Assembly: GCA_028015205.1 (NCBI GenBank)
Contig: CM051508.1
Coordinates: forward strand, 11,550,001-11,614,000
Reading direction: 5' to 3'
Source: Mytilisepta virgata
Lineage: Eukaryota > Mollusca > Bivalvia > Mytilida > Mytilidae
DNA length: 64,000 nucleotides
Below, piece after piece: positions 12,251 through 24,080 of this stretch. The notes under the pieces are model-generated. The model ran no database searches, was not told where the DNA came from, and worked only from the letters and a program-made list of their open reading frames with translations. Position 1 is the stretch's first letter. Each line of letters starts with the position of its first letter. The position numbers were made by a program, and so were the translations under genes.

Positions 12251-13119
12251 ATTTTTAGCTACGACAGGAAATGTGTTATTTATATATTATTGAACTGGAT
12301 ATTATACACCTGGTAACCTTATTGAAGGTCAATGTTCCTAGATTCATTACAAAAAACCCTTACGTTTACCTTATACTCCTGTCAATTAAGCTATAAGAGA
12401 ACAATAGGCCAAAGAGACAGGCTGCATTTAATCTACAGAAAAGAATTACATTTAATGTCAGAAGCATACTTACAAAATCAGTGTGACATCCATGGAAGAC
12501 CAAACATTTTTGTGCATTAAAAAACAATTGGGTGCCGGAGTGAGAAAATAGAAATTTGGTAAAAAATTCCATAGCTGGAAAATTTTGTTCAAATGACAGG
12601 CTAATCATTAATGCATATCTTCAATATTTCTCTAAACATTGCAAAGTCAAAGATTCAAAGAAATGGGGTAAAAGCTGATGGAGTTAATAACGCAAAATTG
12701 GCATCCTAAAACAGATGTCAAAAAATGATCGTACATATCTTCATCATGTTCATCATGCCTATAATGAGTCTACAAAGTTTCAAAGATTTGAATTTAAAGT
12801 TTTAGGAGGAGTTTATCACATAAAATATGTACCATATTTCTCCTGCCTGCCCACCCCACCATTACCATACTATAAGACAGATTTGCATGTCCAACAAGGT
12901 AAAATATTAATTTTAATGTTCTTTGGGCAATACATCTTATACCCCAACTGTCATTGACTGTACAAACAGTAGAAAAACTACATTTCTATTTCACCATTTT
13001 TGTCCCTAAATTGAAACATTTATAACAAGGAAGATTAAAAACAGTGTTACCTTGACCTTAGACTTCAATTTTCCTGGTAGTTTTTTAAAGAACCTAACAT
13101 GATATGTGAGGTTTTCTAC
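12251..13119. other. Intron, no gene recognised
   Basis: AT-rich sequence without recognisable coding or repeat structure. Confidence 0.35.
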
Positions 13120-13261
13120 TGTTATTAATGCTCCTTGTACAAGTAAAGTCAAGAAATACCAAAGGGATATTCGAAGGAGGGAAAAAATGAAAAAACTGAC
13201 AAACTCCGGAGAACAACAAAGACAAAACCAAAACAATACAAGCACTAAAATCAAAAACTAA
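13120..13261. repeat. Left half of an interspersed repeat split by a HINE insertion
   Basis: The stretch with AATACCAAAGGGATATTCG and AAGACAAAACCAAAACAATA resembles the left part of the repeat at 59550-59830. The right part, with GTGCTCCGGAAG, resumes at 14382 immediately after the inserted element. Confidence 0.5.
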
Positions 13262-14377
13262 CTAGATGTACTGTGAGCAAAGCTCACAAAGGATACCCCC
13301 CGCTTTGAAGTCCTATAACCTCCCTTGTGTGATATCGGAAAGCAAAGATTCTTCTTCATGCACATCTTTGGATGATGTACTTCCTTTCTGTAAAGTTTCG
13401 TTGAAATCCATTGAGTGGTCTAGGAGGAGTTGCGCTTACGAGGTTCATATATAATGTATAAGCTAAAAAAAAATAGAAGTCAAATTATCTCCCTTGTGCG
13501 AAATTGGAAAGCAAAGATTTTTCTTCATGCACATCTCTGGATGATGTACTTCCTTTCTGTAAAGTTTCGTTGAAATCCATTGAGCAGTCTAGGAGGAGTT
13601 GCGCTTACGAGGTTCATACATAATGTATAAGCTAAAAAAAAATAGAAGTCAAATTATCTCCCTTGTGTGATATCGGAAAGCAGAGATTTTTCTTCATGCA
13701 CATCTTTTGATGATGTACTTCCTTTCTGTAAAGTTTCGTCGAAATCCATTGAGAGGTCTAGGAGGAGTTGCGCTTACGAGGTTCATATATAATGTATAAG
13801 CCAAAAAAAATAGAAGTCCAATTATCTCCCTTGTGTGAAATCGGAAAGCAAAGATTTTTCTTCATGCACATCTCTGGATGATGTACTTCCTTTCTGTAAA
13901 GTTTCGTTGAAATTCATTGAGCGGTCTAGGAGGAGTTGCGCTTACGAGGTTCATATATAATGTATAAGCCAAAAAAAATAGAAGTCCAATTATCTCCCTT
14001 GTGTGATATCGGAAAGCAAAGATTTTTCTTCATGCACATCTTCGGATGATGTACTTCCTTTCTGTAATGTATCGTTGAATTCCATTGAGCGGTCTAGGAG
14101 GAGTTGCGCTTACGAGGTTCATATATAATGTATAAGCCAAAAAAAATAGAAGTCCAATTATCTCCCTTGTGTGATATCGGAAAGCAAAGATTTTTCTTCA
14201 TGCACATCTTTGGATGGTGTACTTCCTTTCTGTAAAGTTTCGTTGAAATCCATTGCGCGGTCTAGGAGGAGTTGCGCTTACAAGATATATGGACAGACGG
14301 ACAGACGGACAGACGGACAGACGGACGGACAAGGTGATTCCTATATACCCCCCCAAACTTTGTTTGCGGGGGGTATA
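13262..14377 (-). mobile_element. HINE-A copy 1 (pearl/DINE-1-like non-autonomous Helentron), about 6 core units
   Basis: Read on the minus strand, the element starts with TATACCCCCCGCAAACAAAG, whose inverted complement follows to form a hairpin. Next come a GTCY microsatellite (CCGTCTGTCCGTCTGTC at 14288-14330) and tandem cores of about 168 bp (starts near 13319, 13488, 13657, 13825, 13992 and 14161). The sub-terminal GGGGGGTATCC inverts the start, and the end is the hairpin TGTGAGCTTTGCTCACA followed by GTACATCTAG. The flanking base is T on both sides. These are hallmarks of HINE/DINE-1 and of bivalve pearl elements. It encodes no protein and would be mobilised by a Helentron Rep/helicase in trans. 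Confidence 0.8.
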
Positions 14378-14381
14378 AAAA

Positions 14382-14520
14382 CATATGAACAACATGGACC
14401 CCACCAAAAAAACGGGGTAGACGTAGGTGCTCCGGAAGAGGAAGCAGTCTCTGCTTCCAGCAGGACACCCGCCATGCTGCCCATGTCAAATCCGGTATGA
14501 GGAAGGGATAACATCAATGG
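14382..14520. repeat. Right half of the interspersed repeat split by HINE-A copy 1
   Basis: The sequence GAACAACATGGACCCCACC then GTGCTCCGGAAGAGGAAGCA matches the order seen in the repeat at 59550-59830 (GTTCCGGAAGGGTAAGCAGG). Together with 13120-13261 it gives the empty site of the HINE insertion. Confidence 0.5.
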
Positions 14521-15116
14521 AACAGATCCATTTTCATTTGGGAAACGGTTTTTTATACCTGTCCGTAAAACTTTAATAAGGTTGACTCTAACTTAGGAGC
14601 AACATACCCCTGTCTGAGCAACTTTTCTGTCAAGTATTCAAATCTCAGAACCAAATGTAACAAAATCATTTGAAACAGCTGAACATTTTCACTCTCAAGC
14701 TTCCATATATTGGGTATGTTTCTGGGTTTAAATGAACCAGTTCTGTCCCAATTATAGGCAACATGCACGTATATTTAATATAATGAATCTATAGCATTAG
14801 TTTTGTAATTAATGGTCAAGAGGATCTGGAGAATAAGGTGTTTTATATTTCATTTAATAGAACAATAAGAACAACATTTCAATAGATACATTGGACAACG
14901 ATGTCATTCATGTATATGCATCTTAAAATAGTGCATTATAAAGGTCAGATTGGTATAGATATGTATTTTCAATGACCTACATATTAACAAAAAATCATAC
15001 GTGGATCTATGCACAAATTGTTAATTGCATGTATGACTGGAACTTCTTCACCCAATTAAATCATCAGCATTTAATCACAACCCCCCCCCTCCCCCCCCCC
15101 CACAAAAAAAAAACAA
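14521..15116. other. Intron, no gene recognised
   Basis: AT-rich sequence ending in poly(C) and poly(A) runs (15080-15118) that border the next element. Confidence 0.35.
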
Positions 15117-16307
15117 AAAAGAGGCTTCCAAGAGCCCGAATCGCTCACCTGTGATCTTGCATCAATGGTTATTTTTGCTATTTAATGTATTACGTCACAA
15201 TTTTCTCATTAATATTTATCTGTACAGCTAAAATATAGCTTAATGTAGGGTCCTGAACTGAAATATATATGTTTGCTAGGGACTTTTTCATCAGTTGCCA
15301 TGGACTTTTTCAATATTGACATATTTGTAGATCTTACTTTGCTGAACATTTTTTATGTTTACAGTTTGTCTTTATCTATAATAATATTCAAGCTAAATAT
15401 TTTTGATGTTTACAGTTTGTCTTTATCTATAATAATATTCAAGCTAAACATTTTTGATGTTTACAGTTTGTCTTTATCTATAATAATATTCAAGCTAATA
15501 ACCTAAAACTGCAAAATTTCCTTAAAATTAACAATTCAGGGGCAATAACCCAAAAATGGGTTGACTGATTCGTCTGAAAGTTTCATGGCAGGTAGATCTA
15601 GACCTCATAAACATTTTTACTTTTGTCAGGTTTGCCCTAACTGCTTTAGCTGTCGAGATATGAGCCAAAAAGTGCATTTTCACCTATTTTCTATTTTAAG
15701 CCAGGGCAGCCATGTTTCTTAACGGACTAAAAAATAAAACACAAAATTTATACTAGATACCCTAAGGATTTTTCAGCCTGAGTTTGGCTGAAATTGATTC
15801 TGTAGTTTCAGAGGAGATTTTTAAAATTTACAATGACGAAAAAAAAAGTGAAAAATTGTCTTTAAAGGACAAAAAGAAGGAGTCAATTGACGATTTTGGT
15901 CATGTTGACTTATTTGTCGATCTTACTTTGCCGAACATTTCTGCTGTTTACAGTTTGTCTTTATCTATAATAATATTCAAGATAACAACCTAAAACTGCA
16001 AAATTTCCTTAAAATTAGCAATTCAGGGGCAATAACCCAACAAAGGGTTGACCGTTTCGTCTGACTATTTCACAGAAGGTAGATCTTGACCTGATGAACC
16101 TTTTTTATACCATGTCTCGAAGGACAAGAAAATGAAACACAACTTTTATTCTAGATACCCAAAGAATCATTCAGACTAACTATGGCTGTATTTGGTTCAG
16201 TGTTTTCAGAGGAGAAGATATTTGAAAAAGTTTACGACGGACGGACGATGGATGCCAAGTGATGGCAAAAGTTCACGTCCTTTTAGGACAGGTGAGCTTA
16301 AAAGAAA
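15117..16307 (-). mobile_element. HINE-B copy 1
   Basis: In minus orientation the 5' end is TTTTAAGCTCACCTGTCC with a hairpin (GTCCTAAAAGGAC), then a CGTCCGTCCGTC microsatellite (16235-16250) and core units containing GGGCAATAACCCAA (15540 and 16028). The 3' sub-terminal CAGGTGAGCGA inverts the start and is followed by the short hairpin GGCTCTTGGAAGCC. The final CTRR is not clear at this copy because a homopolymer adjoins. A 51-bp tandem repeat is embedded at 15347-15500. Confidence 0.65.
15347..15500 (+). repeat. Three tandem 51-bp units
   Basis: The motif ACAGTTTGTCTTTATCTATA starts at 15361, 15412 and 15463, and again singly near 15950. Because 51 is divisible by three the repeat leaves an open frame, which explains the apparent repetitive protein at 15273-15506. 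I do not regard that frame as a gene. Confidence 0.8.
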
Positions 16308-16547
16308 AAAAAACAAGACTTCATTCAAAAGGCTTCTGGGAGTTTTTACCTTCATTTTTGTACCAGTTTTAAAAAATTTAGAGTAAGCATGTCCAAAAAA
16401 AAAATAGTTCATTCTAAATCATCCGTACATATATCATTGTATGGAAAGGTTGCACCAATAAAATGGGGAAAATAAGTACTAATTATACTATTTAACATTT
16501 AAAAAAATATTTTGAAAAGAGAATACACAGATAACGATATAATTTTT

Positions 16548-16810
16548 TACCCCCCGCAAACAAAGTTTGGGGGGTATATAGGAATCACCGTGTCCGTCCA
16601 TCTGTCTGTCTGTCTGTCTGTCCATATATCTTGTAAGCGCAACTCCTTCTAGACCACTCAATGGATTTCATCGAAACTTTACAAAAAGGAAGTACATCAT
16701 CCAAAGATGTGCATGAAGAAAAATCTTTGCTTTCCGATATCACACAAGGGAGATAATTGGACTTCAAAGTGGGGGGTATCCTTTGTGAGCTTTGCTCACA
16801 GTACATCTAG
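16548..16810 (+). mobile_element. HINE-A copy 2, minimal form with one core unit
   Basis: On the plus strand the copy runs from TACCCCCCGCAAACAAAG through the hairpin partner GGGGGGTATA, the CCGTCCATCTGTCTGTC microsatellite, a single core of about 120 bp, GGGGGGTATCC, and the hairpin TGTGAGCTTTGCTCACA, ending GTACATCTAG before a T run. It is a complete element of 263 bp and defines the minimal architecture of the family. Confidence 0.82.
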
Positions 16811-16983
16811 TTTTTTCTTGTCGTGTCCCCTGCGGAGCTCCGTACTATACAATGTAAGTGTCTCTGCTAATAGTAATACATTTCTGTAGTTTAGTATCTT
16901 AACCTTAGATTGTTCCTGTTTATGACATGTTTTCTTGGATAATATTTCATTTTATCTACATATATAAATAACACTCCACCTAC

Positions 16984-17127
16984 TTTCATTGCAAGGACAG
17001 GTGTCACATAAACGACGTACACTATAGGTACAGCCATAACAAATTCCAGTGTACAGATCACAGAGCCAATCCTTGCAACCATTACATTCCTGTAAACAAT
17101 TCTTCCCATACCGTGCATTATTACAAC
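16984..17127 (-). CDS. EGF-like exon, divergent cysteine spacing
   Basis: A 144-bp minus-strand exon (48 codons, phase 1-1) has acceptor ATTGATTTAG and donor GTAGGT. The peptide starts CNNARYGKNCLQECNGC, passes CDLYTGICYGC and RRLCDTC, and ends PCNE. It keeps the YGxxC motif of the other modules but has two extra cysteines near the end, giving ten in all. It is the first EGF-type exon after the galactose-binding exons in transcription order, 17 kb downstream of exon 34313-34128. Confidence 0.75.
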
Positions 17128-17379
17128 CTAAATCAATATAAATTATATCAATTTAAATAATGTTAATTCCAAACTGGCACTGTATCACAAATGTATTGAC
17201 CGTGTTTGCCAGTTTTTATGTTTGGTAGATAAATGCAATACAATGTCTCCTACCGGCTTGAGCTATGAGAAAACACGCAAAATCTCCTAAGTATGTGAAT
17301 CAGAAGAAGACGTATGAACAGAGTGACTTCTACAAATCCTGAACAAAGTTTGCAAGGGGTAAACAACAATTACTCAATC

Positions 17380-18268
17380 AGCTTGCTCTGTAGCTCATTA
17401 TTATAAGCTCACGTACCAATAAGATCACTTGGTAAAAGGATTTGCAAAAAGTCCAGGAAACTCATATTTTGACAATAATTCCTATTTCCAAGGCCTATAA
17501 CTCACATTAATTATACGATCAGCGTAAAATTCAAACTTGATCTGTAGCTCATCATTATAAGCTCACATACTAAAAAAGTCCGGAAAACTATTATTTAGGC
17601 GATAATTCAATATTAATATATTTGTTATTTCAAAGGGCCATAACTCTCACAATAATTCTGACCTGTTTCTCATCAAGCTCAAATATAAAAAAAATAAGTT
17701 CACTTGGTAAAACTGTTTATAAAAAAAATCCCGAAAAGTATTATTTTAACAATAATTCCTACTTCCAAGGGCACTAACTCTTACAATAATAATCCGACCA
17801 GTGCTATTTTTATTTAACTTCTTCAAGATTAGATGAAAAAACAAAGGTTCAAACTGGCAAAAAAAAAACAATCCGAACGGAACGGAATTTGAACTTGATA
17901 TGTAACTTGTCATTGTAAAACTATATACCAAATAGCGTATCGATATGTTTTCAAGCATGACGAAAAAAATGTGTGGAAAACTGATTATTTGCGTGAATTT
18001 TCTATGTCCAGAGATCATAATTCTGCACAAAAAATCATCTGAACGGGACGAAATTTAAATTTAATCTGTAACTGATCATGATAAAACTATATACCAAATA
18101 TTAAGTCAATATCTTCAAGCATAACTGAAAAAGTGCAGAAAACTGATTTCCCGGACTGACGGATGGATGGACAGACTGACGAACGGTGCGACAGACAGAC
18201 GGACAGATGGACTGACGGACGGAGTGCAAACCTTACGGCCCCTTCGGCTTTGCCGGTAGGGGTCTCAT
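17380..18268 (-). mobile_element. HINE-like element with about five diverged core units
   Basis: The phrase CTGTAGCTCATTATTATAAG recurs in diverging form near 17388, 17540, 17664, 17892 and 18062. The right end holds a GGACAGACTGACGGACGG-type microsatellite (18153-18225) followed by the hairpin CCCCTTCGGCTTTGCCGGTAGGGG and TCTCATAA. In minus orientation that hairpin is the 5' end. The 3' hairpin and CTRR were not found. Confidence 0.6.
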
Positions 18269-20002
18269 AACTAATATCTATATGAATTTCTTTTGAATTA
18301 TTGATGCATTTTCCTAAAATAAAATTGCCTGTTAAAACAGATTTAATGTTTGCTTTATTTCATTTTGAAAATGATCTTTCGAACATTCAAGATTTTTCGT
18401 GTGATAAGTTATTCTGTAATTTGACTGCTGCGCATTAATTGCTCAGAGCAGTGATTTTGAATTTTTTGGTTAGAAGGATACATATTTTTTAAATGGGCAG
18501 ACATATTTGAATTAGCTGAATATTGATGTGCCTATATTGGTTGAAACTGTTCTACTGTTTGGTCTTCTGAAATACATTTGTACTTGCATTGTATGAGAGA
18601 CAATTTGACCTTTTGACGTAAGTTGACATTCATTTTACCAATTTTCTAACATATTTCTGATATTCTTCTAGTTTGAAAGATTACTTTAGTATGAAAGATG
18701 AACCTCTCTTTTTTTTTGTAAAATAATTTTACAGAAGTATCATTTTGTCATTTATGGATATCTCTTTAATCAGTTTAATTAATGGAAAATGTATTACATT
18801 CTGAGTTAATACATATAGATTATAACATGGCAATTTTCATATCACACCTATTATCAGCCCTAAGTCAAGATATTAGCCCGAGAGCCGCCAGGCTCGAGGG
18901 TTTATTTTAACCATGGGCTGATAATGGGTCTGATATGAATAATGACATATTATGATATTTTTATCATATACTTCAAAGTTGGTGTTTAATAGGTTTCCAT
19001 GAAAATTCTTATCTCAATGATTTCAGTTTCATTGCCATATAACAGAATATCCTCGAGGCGCTGCAAATCGTCATTGTCCCTCGTCCATTTAGTCAAGATG
19101 TTTTGTCACTTAATGTTTTTCTGTTTGTATTTACATTTTTGGTCGAATTAATAACATCCACAGTTTTGCGCCATGCAGTATCGTCTGCAGTGTTTCTAAG
19201 TGCTAGTAAGTTTAAAATCGATTACGGAAACGACTGATTCATGATGCAATTACGGATTAGGGGTGCGATATAAATGGACGCAGTTGATATAAACCGGAAA
19301 CAGTTGATAACAAAGCCATATCAGCCCGCTAAGCCGATTCTTATAAGATTTGGCCAGAAATGTGTACAATTTCCAATTTTACCGTAAGGTAAAATTTTAC
19401 CTTTATTTTCTAGTATCCCATTTGCCGATATATTCGTTTACCCGATATCCGATATCCGATTTCATGAGTCTACTGTATATGATAAACATAAATACAACTC
19501 AGTATACTCGAGTTGATCATGTTGATCGTAATAATAATTTTTATTAAAATGGTTGATCGTTCGCATAATAATATACATGTAATTTTTAATACATCAGATG
19601 AATATAAACATTTTGTATAGGTAAATAAACTGTATATTAGTTTATCAATTAACCCAATTCTAACCCGATGTACATTGCAGTTCTTGTATCAATCGTAACC
19701 TGATATATTTGAACTGTTAGAAAGATTTATACAAGTGTGGCATATTATTTTGTCTTCTATGTAATTCTATCCTCAGGACACCTTTACATATCTAATATTG
19801 TCCGATGGACACTATAATTAGCATATTTAAGGATGTCCAGGACATTTTTCACCTATAACATATATTCCTTGCTATATTTTTTTTTGTCCTTTTATCTGGA
19901 CATCATTACATATGTAATTTTTTCAATGGACATTAAAATATAACTATATAATTCTGTTAATGGATATTATTACATATCCACCATAAAACTGATAAGACAA
20001 TA
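18269..20002. other. Non-coding stretch with one strong hairpin
   Basis: No gene is seen. The only clear structure is the inverted repeat at 18839-18936, listed separately. Confidence 0.4.
18839..18936. repeat. Inverted repeat, 22-bp arms, 54-base loop
   Basis: The left arm ATATCACACCTATTATCAGC (18839-18858, extended by CC) pairs with GGGCTGATAATGGGTCTGAT (18915-18934, extended by AT), with three mismatches. The loop contains GAGAGCCGCCAGGCTC, itself a small hairpin. It may be the tip of a MITE. Confidence 0.6.
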
Positions 20003-22534
20003 AAATGCTCCGCTGGGCGCAGCTAGATACGACCGCAGATGTCAAAATGAATAGTTGGGGCAATTATGAACACAACATTCAAGCTTGATACAATACTGAA
20101 TTTGGATTGTGAATAAATATTTGACACAGCATAGGTTTCTGACACAGAATGAATGTTGTCTAAGAACTTAAAAATTTTTAATTTACCTATTCAAACCATA
20201 TCAGTATTATTTGTTTTTATATATAAATCAGAAATAACCAATTTAAAATTTAAAATTGGGCACACATATCAATTTCTTGCTATTGCGCAATACTGTGCAA
20301 TTGAAAATTTCTTCAAATATTTGACACATAATAGGTTTCTGACACAGAATAACTGAAATCAAAGAACTTAAAATTGGTCATATGATTTGAATTTATATTC
20401 AATTTTTTGCTTCTTGTGCAATACAATATGCTGTGGAGAATTGCCCCCCCCCCCCAAAAAAAAATAATAATTTACCCCTTTTTTTAGCTTTTGTGCAATA
20501 CACTATGAAGTTGCACATTGACCCCCCCTCCCCAAAAAAAGCCAAAAAACAATAAAATTTATTGTAACCCCCCCTTTTTTTGCAAAAAAAAAATTGAAAT
20601 TTTCTTTTTAATTTATGAAATATGAAATGAGAAAAAAATTACCCCTCCCCAATTTCTCATTTACCCCCCCTAAATTTTGTTTTCAACCCCCCCCCCCCCC
20701 CATTTCTTTATACTTTGCAACCATAAAAGCCCATTTAAATATACCATAACATATTAAAATAGAAAATGACATCATAGTCATGGATGGCAAATTTTAAATA
20801 TACATAATTTAAAAGCAGTTTAGATAAGATAAACAAAAAAGCTTCATCAGCACATTTTATATTGGCAAATTTACAATGACGTTCATTAGAGTTATTTGCA
20901 AATTTCCAATGGAATTTGTTAATAATAAAGTTTTGATAACAGGGCACACATATCAATTTCTTGCTATTGCGCAATACTGTGCATTTGAAAATTTCTTCAA
21001 ATATTTGACACATAATAGGTTTCTGACACAGAATAACTGAAATAAAGAACTTAGAATTGGTCATATGATTTGAATTTATATTCAATTTTTTGCTTCTTGT
21101 GCAATACAATATGCTGTGGAGAATTGCCGCCCCCCCAAAAAAAAATAATTTACCCCTTTTTTAGCTTTAATTTTGGACCCCGATTTGGACCAACTTGAAA
21201 ACTGGGCCCATAATAAAAAAACTAAGTAAATGTTTAGATTCAGCATATCAAAGAACCCCAAGAATTCAATTTTTGTTAAAATCAAACTAAGTTTAATTTT
21301 GGACCCTTTGGACCTTAATGTAGACAAATTTGAAAACGGACCAAAAATTAAGAATCTAAATGCACAGTTAGATTCGGCATATCAAAGAACCCCAATAGTT
21401 CAATTTTCGATGAAATCAAACAAAGTTTAATTTTGGACCCCGATTTGGACCAACTTGAAAACTGGGCCCATAATAAAAAAACTAAGTACATGTTTAGATT
21501 CAGCATATCAAATAATCCCAAGAATTCAATTTTTGTTAAAATCAAACTAAGTTTAATTTTGGACCCTTTGGACCTTAATGTAGACAAATTTGAAAACGGG
21601 ACCAAAAATTAAGAATCTAAATGCACGGTTAGATTCGGCATATCAAAGAACCCCAATAGTTCAATTTTCGATGAAATCAAACAAAGTTTAATTTTGGACC
21701 CCGATTTGGACCAACTTGAAAACTGGGCCCATAATAAAAAAACTAAGTACATGTTTAGATTCAGCATATCAAAGAACCCCAAGAATTCAATTTTTTGTTA
21801 AAATCAAACTAAGTTTAATTTTGGACCCTTTGGACCTTAATGTAGACCAATTTGAATACGGGACCAAAAATTAAGAATCTAAATGCACGGTTAGATTCGG
21901 CATATCAAAGAACCCCAATAGTTAAATTTTCAATGAAATCAAACAAAGTTTAATTTTGGACCCTTTTGGCCCGTAATTCCTAAACTATTGGGACCAAAAC
22001 TCCAAAAATCAATCCCAAACCTTCCTTTTGTGGTCATAAACCTTGTGTTTAAATTTCATAGATTTCTATTTACTTATACTAAAGTTATTGTGCAAAAACC
22101 AAGAAAAATGCTTATTTGGGCCCTTTTTTAGCCCCTAATTCCTAAACTGTTGGGACCAAAACTCCCAAAAACAATCCCAACCTTCCTTTTGTGGTCATAA
22201 ACCTTGTGTTAAAATTTCATAGATTTCTATTTACTTATACTAGAGTTATTGTGCGAAAACCAAGAAAAATGCTTATTGGGCCCTTTTTTGGCCCCTGATT
22301 CTTAAACTGTTGGGACCAAAACTCCCAAAATCAATCCCAACCTTCCTTTTGTGGTCATAAACCTTGTGTTTAAATTTCATAGATTTCTATTAACTTATAC
22401 TAAAGTTATAGTGCGAAAACCAAATGTCTTCGGACGACGACGCTGACGACGGACGACGATGCTGACGACGACGACGACGACGACGATGCCAACGTCATAC
22501 CAATATACGACCGCAAAAATTTTGCGGTCGTATA
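20003..22534 (-). mobile_element. HINE-C, about 2.5 kb, with two different core arrays
   Basis: In minus orientation it starts TATACGACCGCAAAATTTTT, whose complement GCGGTCGTATA closes a hairpin (22504-22534). A GTC/GAC microsatellite follows (22433-22490). Then come cores of about 163 bp (starts near 21968, 22133 and 22300) and cores of about 260 bp made of two related halves (markers at 21199, 21460 and 21720). The 3' sub-terminal CTGCGGTCGTATCTAG mirrors the start, and a hairpin GCTGCGCCCAGCGGAGC ends it at 20007-20023. A 210-bp segment is duplicated inside (20258-20490 and 20942-21150). No protein is encoded. Confidence 0.7.
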
Positions 22535-22538
22535 AAAA

Positions 22539-23703
22539 CCAGAGGCTCCCAGAAGCCTGTATCTCTAACCTGAACTATGTCCATCTTGACTGGCAGCCTG
22601 GAACATATCTGTCAAGCCAACCTGCTCACTGGTTTAAAAAAGAACATCTTTCAGTGATTTTTCCAATTACATGCAGGTCCTATGTTAAACTATATTCGGC
22701 TTTGGTGGTCATCTTGGATCACGGTCTGGGGTCATCGGATATAATTCTGAAAGAGGACCAACTAATTAGGACCAGTGCTGCAAAGTTTTGTTCAAATTGG
22801 CCTAGTTTTCTGAAAAGAAGATCTTTAATTAAATTTTCTATAGGGTCATATTTTAAACAAAACTATTACCGGCTCTGGCGGCCATATTGGATGGCGAGTT
22901 GAGTCATCGGATACACGTCTGAAAGAGGACCACCTTAGGACCCCTGTTGCCAATTTTTGTGAAATGTAATCAAGTGGTTTCAGACAAAAAGATCTTTATT
23001 TAAATTCACCATAGGGTCCTATGTTAAAATATGTTCAGCTCTGGTGGCCATTTTGGATGATGGACAGGGTCATTGGATACAAATCTGAAAGAGGACCACC
23101 CATGGACCATTGCTGCCAAGTTTTGTTCCAATTGACTAAGTGGTATCAGACAAGAGCTAGGATCTTTCAGTAAATTCCCAATAGGTCCTATGTTAAACTA
23201 TGTTCGGTTTTAGGGTGGACAGGGTCATCAGATATAATTCTGAAAGAAAACCACCGAAGAACCATGGCTGCTAAGATTTGTTCCAATTGGCCACGTGGTT
23301 TCAAACAAGAAGATTTATAAGTAAATTTTCCATATGGTCCTATGTTAAATTATGTCTGGTTCTGACGTCCATTTTGAATGACGGGCGGAGTCATCAGATA
23401 CAATTCTGAAAAAGGACCACCTAAGGACAATTGCTGCAAACTATTGTTCCAATTGACCTAGTGGTTTCAGCCAAGAATAATTTGAAGAAAATTTCTCTAT
23501 GTTTACATTTGGCGGGCATCTTGGATGACAGGCCGGGTCATCGGATAAAGAGGGCTACAAAAGGACCATTGCTCCCACGTTTTGTGCCAATTGGCCCAGT
23601 GGTTTCAGAGGAGAAGATCTTTAAAGGAAAGTTTACGACGACGGACGACGGACACCAAGTGATGGCAATAGCTCACATGGCCTTTTAGGCCTTGAAGAGC
23701 TAA
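22539..23703 (-). mobile_element. HINE-B copy 2, abutting HINE-C
   Basis: In minus orientation the 5' end TTTTTAGCTCTTCAAGGCC (hairpin GGCCTAAAAGGCC) is followed by a CGTCGTCGTAAAC microsatellite and cores of about 180 bp marked by ACTATGTTCGG-like and GGATGA...GGGTCATC sequence. The 3' hairpin AGGCTTCTGGGAGCCT is followed by CTGG and then T, fitting the Helitron CTRR rule. It lies only 4 bases from the 5' end of HINE-C, in the T-run between them. Confidence 0.72.
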
Positions 23704-24080
23704 AAATATAGCAAAAGACTATATTTTATACGTGAAAAATATTCTAGATATCAAAAGACATGGTCAGTATTCATTGAACCATAATACATATGTAAAAGTT
23801 TTATGTTCTGTATAAAATTATACAGACATCAATATATTACATTGTATTTATGATATACACTAGATGCGTCGGAATGACCCCGCCGACAAAAAAAATCGAA
23901 GTCCATTTTTGGAAGTGGAAATTTAATGGTGAAAGGCCCGCTATTTCAGCAAAAATCAGCGGAACGTAAACTTGATCTTTAACTCATCATGGTGGACTCA
24001 CATATAAAAATAAGCTCAATATCTGAAGGCATCTAGAAAAAAGTGTTCGTTGCGGAACGACGGACAAGAGTAAAACTGAC

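Noticed and set aside
14171..14500. Plus-strand 109-codon open frame and minus-strand frames with SVCPSVRLS-type peptides
   Set aside because: They run through the GGAC microsatellite and terminal hairpin of HINE-A copy 1.
15273..15506. Apparent repetitive protein with YSLSLSIIIFKL units
   Set aside because: Direct product of the 51-bp tandem repeat in a non-coding element.
22459..22902. 147-codon plus-strand open frame
   Set aside because: It starts in a GAC microsatellite of HINE-C and runs across the junction into HINE-B; it is chimeric by construction.
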